64,000 bases of DNA from Planosporangium flavigriseum (GTDB lineage: Bacteria; Actinomycetota; Actinomycetes; Mycobacteriales; Micromonosporaceae): the NCBI RefSeq assembly GCF_011947225.1, contig NZ_JAATVW010000014.1, forward strand, positions 62,001 to 126,000. The letters run 5' to 3'. Position 1 is the stretch's first letter; every line of letters starts with the position of its first letter. The notes under the pieces are model-generated. The model searched no databases, was not told the origin of the DNA, and saw only the letters and a list, made by a program, of their open reading frames with translations. Shown one piece after another: positions 53,423 through 60,293 of this stretch. The position numbers and the translations under genes are program-made.

Positions 53423-54096
53423 GCACCGACCAGGTCCCGGGCGAAGACATCCGGGTGATGGTGGTCGACGACCACGCCATCGTCCGCCGCGGGCTGCTCG
53501 CCTACGCCGACACCATTCCGTTCCTGCAGGTGATCGGCGAGGCGGCCGACGGCGAGCAGGCGATCGCCCTCCTCCAGCAGCGGCTGACCACGGGGGAGCC
53601 CATGCCTGACGTGGTGCTGATGGACCTTCGGATGCCCCGCATGGACGGCGTGGCGGCGACCGCGGCCATCACCCGTGCCCACCCGGACGTGAAGGTCGTC
53701 GTCCTCACCAGCTTCGGCGAGGTCGAGCGGGTGCATGCCGCGCTCGCCGCCGGGGCGGCCGGGTACGTGCTCAAGGACGCCGACCCGGCCGAGGTGGCCA
53801 CCGCCATCCGGGCTGCGGCGGCCGGCGAGGTCCACCTGGACTCGGCCGTCGCCCGCCAGCTCACCAAGCGGATAGCCGCCCCGCAGATCGGACTGGCGTC
53901 CCTGACGGCGCGGGAGCGGGAGATCCTCGTCCTGGTCGCCCGGGGAAAGTCCAACCGGGAGATCGCCGACAGCCTGGTCATCAGCGAACGAACGGCGCGG
54001 ACGCACGTCAGCAACATGCTGACCAAGCTGCAACTCTCCTCGCGGACGCAGGCCGCGCTCCTGGCCATCCGGGAAGGGCTCATACCGCCGGCCTGA
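53419..54096 (+). CDS. NarL/FixJ-type response regulator
   Basis: A product of 225 residues; GTG 53419 overlaps the kinase TGA. Receiver: VMVVDDHAIVRRG (acidic pair), phospho-Asp in DVVLMDLRMPRMDG, LTSFGE, VLKDADP. C-terminal LuxR-type HTH: LTAREREILVLVARGKSNREIADSLVISERTARTHVSNM. The flanking promoters share the TGACGTAGTCG motif, which makes them its likely targets. Confidence 0.95.
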   Translation: MSTDQVPGEDIRVMVVDDHAIVRRGLLAYADTIPFLQVIGEAADGEQAIALLQQRLTTGEPMPDVVLMDLRMPRMDGVAATAAITRAHPDVKVVVLTSFGEVERVHAALAAGAAGYVLKDADPAEVATAIRAAAAGEVHLDSAVARQLTKRIAAPQIGLASLTAREREILVLVARGKSNREIADSLVISERTARTHVSNMLTKLQLSSRTQAALLAIREGLIPPA

Positions 54097-54118
54097 CCTG
54101 CCGCGCCGGCCCGCGACC

Positions 54119-54138
54119 GCGACGGATGACGTAGTCGG
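54119..54138. promoter_or_regulatory. Shared motif, copy C
   Basis: GCGAC, three variable bases, TGACGTAGTCG: identical in the fixed positions to copy A at 50165. It lies 22 bases after the response-regulator stop and about 135 bases ahead of the ring-cleavage operon start at 54272. Confidence 0.6.
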
Positions 54139-54271
54139 CCCCCGCCGCAATGGTCGGCCACGAGCTGACATCACGCCGATCCCCGGCCGCATCGCGCTCC
54201 CTACGTTGGTGTGTGACGGCGGTCATGTCCGGCCGCCGTCGGCTTTCGGCACCGACACAGGGAGATCAGGC

Positions 54272-55264
54272 GTGACATCGACCGTCTTCGCCGCACCCGC
54301 CCCCACCGCCCGCACTGCCAGCGACTTCGAGGCCGAGGTCGTCGTCGCGGCGCTCCGCGCAGAGGCGGACGGTGTCGTCGGCGTGGACCTCGCCCTGCCG
54401 GGTGGGGCCGCCCTGCCGCCGTGGACGCCGGGTGCGCACATCGACGTCGAGCTGCCGGGTGGACTCACCCGTCAGTACTCGCTCTGCGGCGAACCCGCCG
54501 ACCCCTCCCGCTGGCGCCTCGGCGTGCTCCGCGAGGCCGACGGGCGCGGTGGCTCGCGGTGGCTCGCCGACCAGCTGACCGTGGGGACGGTCCTGCGGGT
54601 CCGCGGTCCCCGCAACAACTTCCCGCTGCACCCCGCGGCGCGGTACGTGCTCGTGGCCGGCGGGATCGGCATCACTCCGATCCTGCCGATGATCCGCGCG
54701 GCCGAGGCAGCCGGCGCCGACTGGGTGCTGCACTACGGCGGCCGTACCCGCGCCTCGATGGCCTTCCTCGACGAGCTCGCCGGGTACGGCGACCGGGTCC
54801 GGATCCACCCACAGGACGAGACCGGGCTGCTGGACCTGGACGCCATTCTGGGCGCACCGGCCGCGGACACCCTGGTCTACTGCTGCGGACCCACCGGCCT
54901 GCTCGACGCCGTGTCGGAGCGCTGCCGCGAGTGGCCGGCCGGCTCGCTGCACGTCGAGCGGTTCACCGCCGTCGCCGTCGTCCCCGACGGCGAGGAGACC
55001 GGGTTCGAGGTGGTCTGCGAGCGCTCCGGCCTGACCGTCACGGTCCCACCGGAGCTGTCCATCCTGGAGGCGGTGGAGAACGCCGGGGTCAGCGTCCTGT
55101 CGTCGTGCACCGAGGGCATCTGCGGCACCTGTGAGACCACCGTCCTCGACGGCGAGCCCGACCACCGCGACTGTCTGCTCACCGACGACGAGAAGGCCGC
55201 CGGGGACACGATGCTGATCTGCGTCTCCCGCTGCCGCGGTGCTCGCCTCGTCCTCGACCTGTAG
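54272..55264 (+). CDS. VanB-type oxidoreductase (copy 2)
   Basis: A product of 330 residues; GTG 54272 with GGGAG 7 bases upstream (the frame is open further back but without a site). FMN barrel RQYSLCGEP, NAD domain VLVAGGIGITPILPM and LVYCCGPTGLLDAV, C-terminal ferredoxin SSCTEGICGTCETTVLDG. Strong paralogue of the protein at 30366. Electron donor to the Rieske oxygenase at 56760. First gene of the ring-cleavage operon. Confidence 0.93.
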   Translation: MTSTVFAAPAPTARTASDFEAEVVVAALRAEADGVVGVDLALPGGAALPPWTPGAHIDVELPGGLTRQYSLCGEPADPSRWRLGVLREADGRGGSRWLADQLTVGTVLRVRGPRNNFPLHPAARYVLVAGGIGITPILPMIRAAEAAGADWVLHYGGRTRASMAFLDELAGYGDRVRIHPQDETGLLDLDAILGAPAADTLVYCCGPTGLLDAVSERCREWPAGSLHVERFTAVAVVPDGEETGFEVVCERSGLTVTVPPELSILEAVENAGVSVLSSCTEGICGTCETTVLDGEPDHRDCLLTDDEKAAGDTMLICVSRCRGARLVLDL

Positions 55265-55302
55265 ACCATCCCGTCCACCACTGTCTGGAGGCCGTAAGGA
55301 TC

Positions 55303-56037
55303 ATGTCCGACCATCCCGTGAACCCGTCCGTGCTGGTGATCAGCGCGCACGCCGCCGATTTCGTCTGGCGAGCCGGAGGCGCGATCGCGCTGTCGGCGTC
55401 CAAGGGGGCGCCGGTGCACGTGCTCTGCCTGAGCTTCGGGGAGCGCGGTGAGTCGCAGGGCCTCTGGAAGCAGGACGGCATGACCCTGGGGCGGGTCAAG
55501 GCGACCCGGCGCGAGCAGGCGAGCGCGGCCGCCGAGGTGCTCGGCGCCAGCATCGAGTTCCTCGACCTCGGCGACTACCCGCTGCGGGTCGACGAGGCGG
55601 CGCAGGACCGGATCGTCTCGGTGATGCGCGAGCGGCAGCCCGACGTGCTGCTCACGCACGTACCCAGCGACCCGTACAACCGCGACCACAACCTGGCGCA
55701 CGAGACCACGCTGCTCACCCGGATGGTCGCCCAGGCGCACGGCCACGACCGCAGTACCCGTCCCATCGGAGCGGCCCAGGTGCTGCAGTTCGAGCCGCAC
55801 CAGCCGGAGGTCTGCGGGTTCGTCCCCGACCTGCTGCTCGACATCACGCCGGTCTTCGACCGGAAGGTCAAGGCGATGCAGTGCATGTCCGGCGCGCAGG
55901 GACACCTGGTGCAGTACTACACCGACCTGGGGGTCCGGCGCGGCGTCCAGGCCGTGCGCAACGGCGCGCCGAAGACGGTCACGCACGCCGAGGCGTACCA
56001 GCGCACGTTCCCGACCGTGGGGGAGGACCTCCGTTGA
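55303..56037 (+). CDS. galB: 4-oxalomesaconate hydratase (GalB, PIG-L fold)
   Basis: A product of 244 residues. PIG-L/LmbE zinc fold with the GalB-type start VISAHAADFVWRAGGAIA in place of the AHPDDE of deacetylases, then CLSFGERGES and DPYNRDHNLAHE. Family knowledge: GalB of Pseudomonas putida hydrates 4-oxalomesaconate in gallate breakdown. Its neighbours (aldolase, LigA/LigB) fit that pathway. The aldolase start overlaps its stop. Confidence 0.85.
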   Translation: MSDHPVNPSVLVISAHAADFVWRAGGAIALSASKGAPVHVLCLSFGERGESQGLWKQDGMTLGRVKATRREQASAAAEVLGASIEFLDLGDYPLRVDEAAQDRIVSVMRERQPDVLLTHVPSDPYNRDHNLAHETTLLTRMVAQAHGHDRSTRPIGAAQVLQFEPHQPEVCGFVPDLLLDITPVFDRKVKAMQCMSGAQGHLVQYYTDLGVRRGVQAVRNGAPKTVTHAEAYQRTFPTVGEDLR

Positions 56038-56747
56038 GCAAGCACGTGATCGTACGGACGACCAAGCGTCCCGACCCGGAGGCCGTCGAGGTGCTCGGTC
56101 GGGTCGGTGTGGCCACCGCGCACGAGGCGATGGGCAAGCGCGGGCTCACCCACCCGGTGCTGCGCCCGATCTACCCGGGCGCCCGGATCGCCGGTCGCGC
56201 CGTCACCGTGCTCAGCCAGCCCGGCGACAACCTGATGATCCACGCCTGCATCGAGCAGTGCGGCCCTGGCGACGTTCTCGTCGTCACCACGACCTCACCG
56301 TCCACCGATGGCATGTTCGGTGAGCTGTTCGCCACCCAGCTTCGCGCCCGCGGGGTGCTCGGCCTGGTCATCGACGCCGGCGTCCGGGACGTCGCCGACC
56401 TGACCGCGATGGGTTTCCCCGTCTGGTCGCGCGCCGTCTCCGCCCAGGGCACCGTCAAGGCGACCCCCGGCTCGGTGAACGTGCCGGTCGTCCTCGCGGG
56501 TGCGCAGGTGCGACCGGGTGACGTCATCGTCGCCGACGACGACGGCGTGCTCGTCGTCGGCCGCGAGGAGGCTCCGGAGGTCGCTTCCGCCTCCCTGGCC
56601 AGGGAGGCCAAGGAGCAGGAGAAGCGGGAACAGTTCCAGGCCGGCGTCCTCGGCCTGGACATCTACGGCATGCGCGAGACCCTCGCCCGACTGGGCGTCA
56701 CCTACGTCGACGAGCCGGCGGACGACGCCGTGCCGAGCGCCCGGTAG
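56034..56747 (+). CDS. galC: 4-carboxy-4-hydroxy-2-oxoadipate aldolase (GalC/LigK, RraA fold)
   Basis: A product of 237 residues from TTG 56034, which has GGGGGAGG 6 bases upstream and overlaps the GalB stop; GTG 56046 is an alternative. RraA/class II aldolase features: GVATAHEAMGKRG, GDVLVVTT, GLVIDAGVRDVADL (Arg-Asp catalytic/metal segment), FPVWSRAVSAQGTVK, GDVIVADDDGVLVV. Splits the hydrated C6 acid to pyruvate and oxaloacetate, the last step of the 4,5-cleavage route. Confidence 0.88.
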   Translation: MSKHVIVRTTKRPDPEAVEVLGRVGVATAHEAMGKRGLTHPVLRPIYPGARIAGRAVTVLSQPGDNLMIHACIEQCGPGDVLVVTTTSPSTDGMFGELFATQLRARGVLGLVIDAGVRDVADLTAMGFPVWSRAVSAQGTVKATPGSVNVPVVLAGAQVRPGDVIVADDDGVLVVGREEAPEVASASLAREAKEQEKREQFQAGVLGLDIYGMRETLARLGVTYVDEPADDAVPSAR

Positions 56748-56759
56748 AGGAGAACTGTC

Positions 56760-57815
56760 ATGGCAGCCAACCCCATCGTCATGAACGGCTGGTACATCGG
56801 CGCCTGGTCCGACGAGGTCACCCGGACGCTGACGCAGCGGTGGATCTGCGGGCGGCCGGTGTGCTTCTACCGGCTCTCGGACGGCAGCGTGAACGCGCTC
56901 GAGGACCGTTGCCCGCACCGCCGCTACCCGCTGTCGCTGGGCCGCCTCGAGGACGACGTCATCACCTGCAACTACCACGGGTACAAGATCGACGGCTCCG
57001 GCGGCTGCGTCGGCGTCGCCGAGCAGCCCGACACCCCGAAGGCGTCGGTGCACCGGTTCCCGGTCGTCGAGCGGTACGGCATCGTATGGATCTGGCCGGG
57101 CGACCCGGAGCAGGCCAACCCGGACGACATCCCCGACGTCTCCTGGCTGACCGACGAGAACTGGACCCACGTGCACGGCATGGTGCCGCTCAAGGCCCGC
57201 CAGGTGCTGCTGGTCGAGAACCTGCTCGACCTGACCCACGAGACGTTCCTGCACCCGAGCAGCATCGGCAATGCCGCGGTCGCGTCCACCCCGATCGACG
57301 TGACCAGCGAGGGCGACAAGGTCTCGTTCATCCGGCACATGATCGGGATCGAGGCGCCGCCGTTCTACCGCTCGTCGATGGGCGTCACGACAGACATCGA
57401 CCGCTGGCAGGACGGTGACTTCTACGCCCCCGGCGTCTTCATCCTCAACATCCGGATCGCGCCGACCGGCACCGAGGAGCCCGAGGGCTTCCACATGAAG
57501 GTCATCTACGGCATGACCCCGGAGACCGAGACGGCGACGCACGACTTTTTCGCCTTGGGGCGCGACTACGCGATTGACGACGCCGAGCTCTCGGACTTCC
57601 AGCTCAAGCAGCAGTTGGCGGTCATGAAGGAGGACGTCGACGCCCTCGAGATCCAGGAGGTCATGGTCGCCACCGACCCCGGGATGGTCGAGTCGTCGAT
57701 CCGTTCCGACGTCGCGGGGATCCGCGGTCGCCGGCTGGTGGAGCGGATGGCCAAGGCCGAGGCGGCGGCCGCCGCGCCGGCGGCGCGCCCACGGGCGGGG
57801 GTGGCCGGGGCATGA
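56760..57815 (+). CDS. VanA-type Rieske oxygenase (copy 2)
   Basis: A product of 351 residues; ATG after AGGAG. Rieske site CPHRRYPLS and CNYHGYKID; mononuclear iron NLLDLTHETFLH; YGMTPETETATHDFFALGRDYAIDD parallels copy 1. Predicted O-demethylase for a methoxylated benzoate (vanillate, syringate or 3-O-methylgallate) feeding the LigAB step. The C-terminal tail is Ala/Pro-rich and just precedes a short inserted element. Confidence 0.9.
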   Translation: MAANPIVMNGWYIGAWSDEVTRTLTQRWICGRPVCFYRLSDGSVNALEDRCPHRRYPLSLGRLEDDVITCNYHGYKIDGSGGCVGVAEQPDTPKASVHRFPVVERYGIVWIWPGDPEQANPDDIPDVSWLTDENWTHVHGMVPLKARQVLLVENLLDLTHETFLHPSSIGNAAVASTPIDVTSEGDKVSFIRHMIGIEAPPFYRSSMGVTTDIDRWQDGDFYAPGVFILNIRIAPTGTEEPEGFHMKVIYGMTPETETATHDFFALGRDYAIDDAELSDFQLKQQLAVMKEDVDALEIQEVMVATDPGMVESSIRSDVAGIRGRRLVERMAKAEAAAAAPAARPRAGVAGA

Positions 57816-57898
57816 GCAAGCGAAGCGCGCGAATCATGGGCTCAGTGCAGCTGGTGCCTCATGGCAGCGCCGAGCGCAGCGAGGTGCTGGCATGAGCA
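57809..57898 (+). repeat. 80-bp insert flanked by 10-bp direct repeats at an operon junction
   Basis: GGCATGAGCA occurs at 57809-57818 and 57889-57898. Collapsing the repeat would join the Rieske stop directly to the hydrolase start in one ATGA overlap. The insert is rich in GAGCGCAGCGAG-like words and contains a 27-codon frame (57812-57895) that starts in the Rieske stop and ends in the hydrolase start. It looks like a small interspersed element whose insertion kept translational coupling. Confidence 0.6.
57812..57895 (+). CDS. 27-residue linking frame within the insert
   Basis: ATG overlaps the Rieske TGA, and the TGA overlaps the hydrolase ATG. The peptide starts MSKRSARIMGSV and has no recognisable fold. 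It most likely matters, if at all, for passing ribosomes across the inserted element rather than as a protein. Confidence 0.3.
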   Translation: MSKRSARIMGSVQLVPHGSAERSEVLA

Positions 57899-58593
57899 CG
57901 TTCGTTCTGGTCCACGGGGCCTGGCACGGCGGCTGGTGCTGGGACCGGGTCGCTCCGCTGCTGCGCGCGGCCGGGCACGAGGTGCACACCCCGACGCTGA
58001 CCGGCCTGTCGGAGCGCGCCCACCTGCTGTCACCGCAGGTGGGGCTCGACACCCACGTCGAGGACATCGTCCGGCTCATCGACATCCTCGGCCTGCGCGA
58101 CGTGGTGCTGGTAGGGCACAGCTACGCCGGACAGATCGTCACCGGCGTCGCCGACCGCCGGCCGGACGCGATCGCCCGCCGGGTGTACCTCGACGCGTTC
58201 GTCGGTGACAACGGCGAGACGGCCTGGGAACTGCAGCCGGAGACGGTGGGCCACCACTGGGCCGAATCTGCCGCGGAGCAGGGGTTCGGCTGGCTGGTGC
58301 CGGTACGCAAGCTCGCCGTGCTGGGCGTGACCGAACAGTCCGACGTGGACTGGCTGACGCCCCGGCTCACACCTCACCCGTGGAAGACCTACACCGACCC
58401 GCTGCGCCTGACCGGTGCGGTGGACGACGTGCCGGCCGTGTTCATCGAGTGCGTGACGTGGATGCGGGTGTTCGCCAGCCAGGCCGAGCGGGCGCGGGAA
58501 CGTGGCTGGCCGGTGTACGAGCTGGATACCGGCCACGAGGCGATGGTCACCGCGCCCAAGGAACTGGCCGACGTCCTGCTGTCCCTCGTCTGA
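57892..58593 (+). CDS. Alpha/beta hydrolase (methylesterase/HNL-like)
   Basis: A product of 233 residues. TFVLVHGAWHGGWCWDRVAP, nucleophile GHSYAG, His in LDTGHEAMV; an Asp partner lies in the C-terminal third. Related to the protein at 47859. In this operon it could open a lactone or hydrolyse a methyl ester (for example a methylated ring-cleavage product of 3-O-methylgallate); this is inference. Confidence 0.85.
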   Translation: MSTFVLVHGAWHGGWCWDRVAPLLRAAGHEVHTPTLTGLSERAHLLSPQVGLDTHVEDIVRLIDILGLRDVVLVGHSYAGQIVTGVADRRPDAIARRVYLDAFVGDNGETAWELQPETVGHHWAESAAEQGFGWLVPVRKLAVLGVTEQSDVDWLTPRLTPHPWKTYTDPLRLTGAVDDVPAVFIECVTWMRVFASQAERARERGWPVYELDTGHEAMVTAPKELADVLLSLV

Positions 58594-58611
58594 GACCACT
58601 GAGGAGAGATC

Positions 58612-58890
58612 GTGGAGTTCCTCGTCCGTTCCGAGAACCGACTGCCCGTGGACACCCCGGCAGAGCGGCGGGAGGAGCTGCGGACCGCCGAACGGGCCCG
58701 GGCCATGGAGCTGCGGGCCGCGGGCATCCTCAAGCGGCTGTGGCGGGTACCGGGCCGCAACGCCACCATCGGGCTGTACGAGGCCGCCGACCCGGCCGAA
58801 CTGCACGACGCGCTCATGTCGCTGCCGATGGCCCCGTGGCTGGACGTCCACGTCGAGGCGCTGGCGACCCACCCCCAGGAGCGGAAGTGA
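58612..58890 (+). CDS. Muconolactone-isomerase-like protein
   Basis: A product of 92 residues; ATG after GAGGAGA. Muconolactone delta-isomerase fold: MEFLVRSENRLP start, LRAAGILKRLWRVPGRNATIGLYEA, ALMSLPMAPWLDVHVEAL. The known enzyme serves ortho-cleavage, which is absent here. In an extradiol operon it may instead isomerise the 4-oxalomesaconate tautomers, a step otherwise done by GalD (inference). Confidence 0.85.
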   Translation: MEFLVRSENRLPVDTPAERREELRTAERARAMELRAAGILKRLWRVPGRNATIGLYEAADPAELHDALMSLPMAPWLDVHVEALATHPQERK

Positions 58891-59069
58891 CCGTCACGGA
58901 GTCAGGGCGCGAGCTGCGCATCACCTTCCGGCAGTTCGACGGGGAGATGGTCGGTACCTGCTGGTGCGGCCGTACGCACACCAGTGCCCACCCCCGTGCC
59001 CTGTGGGAGTGGCTCGACGAGCACGAACACGCCGAACCGACCGACGGGAGGGGGAGTGATGCGCAGTGA
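58887..59069 (+). CDS. Small CxCG protein, companion of Rieske oxygenase (copy 2)
   Basis: A product of 60 residues; GTG 58887 overlaps the isomerase stop, and its own stop lies within the LigA gene start region (11-base overlap). Core GRELRITFRQ, GTCWCGRTH, PRALWEWLDEHEH follows the same spacing of Cys, Gly, His, Pro and Trp as the 77-residue protein at 31325. Only the core is shared; the tails differ. A one-metal site is possible. Unknown function. Confidence 0.8.
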   Translation: MTVTESGRELRITFRQFDGEMVGTCWCGRTHTSAHPRALWEWLDEHEHAEPTDGRGSDAQ

Positions 59070-59409
59070 GATCCCCGGCACGCCGGTCTTCGACGGGCAG
59101 ACGAGCCGGCGCGGGTTCCGGATGAACAAGCTGTTCATGAGCCTGCGGTTCGCCGAGAACCGGGAGCGGTTCCGGGCCGACGAAGGGGCGTACTGCGACG
59201 AGTTCGGGCTGTCGCCGGAGCAGCGGCAGGCGGTGATCGACCGTGACTGGCAGGCCATGATCGACCTGGGCGGCAGCATCTTCTACGTGTACAAGCTGGC
59301 GATGATGGACGGCCGGTCCATGCAGTACCTCGGCGGGGTCTTCACCGGGATGACCGAGGAGGAGTTCGTGGCGGCGATGCGAGCGGGAGGACGGACGGAT
59401 GTCCGCTGA
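59059..59409 (+). CDS. ligA: Extradiol dioxygenase alpha subunit (LigA type)
   Basis: A product of 116 residues; ATG 59059 with GGAGGGGGAG upstream. All-helical LigA fold: MNKLFMSLRFAENRERFRAD, YCDEFGLSPEQRQAVIDRDW, GGSIFYVYKLAMMDGRSMQYLGG, TGMTEEEF. The small subunit that covers the active site of the beta subunit in protocatechuate 4,5-dioxygenase. Overlaps the LigB start by 11 bases. Confidence 0.9.
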   Translation: MRSEIPGTPVFDGQTSRRGFRMNKLFMSLRFAENRERFRADEGAYCDEFGLSPEQRQAVIDRDWQAMIDLGGSIFYVYKLAMMDGRSMQYLGGVFTGMTEEEFVAAMRAGGRTDVR

Positions 59410-60250
59410 GGTGATCTGGGGCCTGGCGACCTCGCACGTCCCGTCCATCGGGGCCGCGATGGACCGCGGCAAGACCGAGGACCCGAACTGGAAGGGCCTG
59501 TTCGACGGCTACCGGCCGGCCCGCGAGTGGCTGGCCGAGCACCGGCCCGACGTCGCGATCGTCATCTACAACGACCACGCCAACGGCATCGACCTCGACA
59601 TCGTGCCGACGTTCGGGATCGGTACCGCCGACCGGTACACCGTCGCCGACGAGGGTTTCGGCAAGCGCCCGGTGCCGGATGTCATCGGCGACCCGGACCT
59701 GTCCCTGCACCTGCTGGAGACCCTGGTCGACGACGGCTTCGACCTCACGGTGTTCCAGGAGCTCGACGTCGACCACGGCTTCACCGTGCCGCTGTCGGTG
59801 TGGACGCCGGACCCCGGCGATGCCTGGCCCTGCCCGGTGATCCCACTGTTGGTCAACGTCATCCAGTACCCGCAGCCCACCGCCAAGCGCTGCTACGCCC
59901 TCGGCCAGGCGATCGGCCGGGCGTTGAAGAGCTACCCCAAGGACATCACGGTCGGAATCCTCGGTACCGGCGGCATGTCCCACCAGCTGGCCGGCGCGCG
60001 GGCAGGAATGATCAATCCCGAGTTCGACGCCATGTTCATGGCGGCGATCGAGTCCGACCCGGCGAAGCTCGCGGCGCTGTCCAGGGAGGAGCTGATCCGT
60101 GAGGCCGGCTCCGAGGGTATCGAGATGATCATGTGGCTGATCATGCGCGGCGCCATGAACGAGCGGGTGCGCAAGGTGCACTCCCACTACTTCGTGCCGG
60201 CGTCGAACACCGCCGCGGGGCTGGCCCTGTTTGACAACCGCGCATCGTGA
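59399..60250 (+). CDS. ligB: Extradiol dioxygenase beta subunit (LigB type)
   Basis: A product of 283 residues. Fe(II) ligands expected at His in TSHVPSI and His in YNDHANG and a C-terminal Glu in GSEGIEMIMW; catalytic His in GTGGMSHQL. Separate alpha and beta chains are the protocatechuate 4,5-dioxygenase layout, whereas most gallate dioxygenases are fused. With no LigC or LigI in the operon, a trihydroxylated substrate such as gallate is nevertheless favoured. Last gene of the operon. Confidence 0.9.
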   Translation: MSAEVIWGLATSHVPSIGAAMDRGKTEDPNWKGLFDGYRPAREWLAEHRPDVAIVIYNDHANGIDLDIVPTFGIGTADRYTVADEGFGKRPVPDVIGDPDLSLHLLETLVDDGFDLTVFQELDVDHGFTVPLSVWTPDPGDAWPCPVIPLLVNVIQYPQPTAKRCYALGQAIGRALKSYPKDITVGILGTGGMSHQLAGARAGMINPEFDAMFMAAIESDPAKLAALSREELIREAGSEGIEMIMWLIMRGAMNERVRKVHSHYFVPASNTAAGLALFDNRAS

Positions 60251-60293
60251 CAGCCAGCTCCTCTTGCCGGAGGCGGTGAACGCGTGCCGCTGG

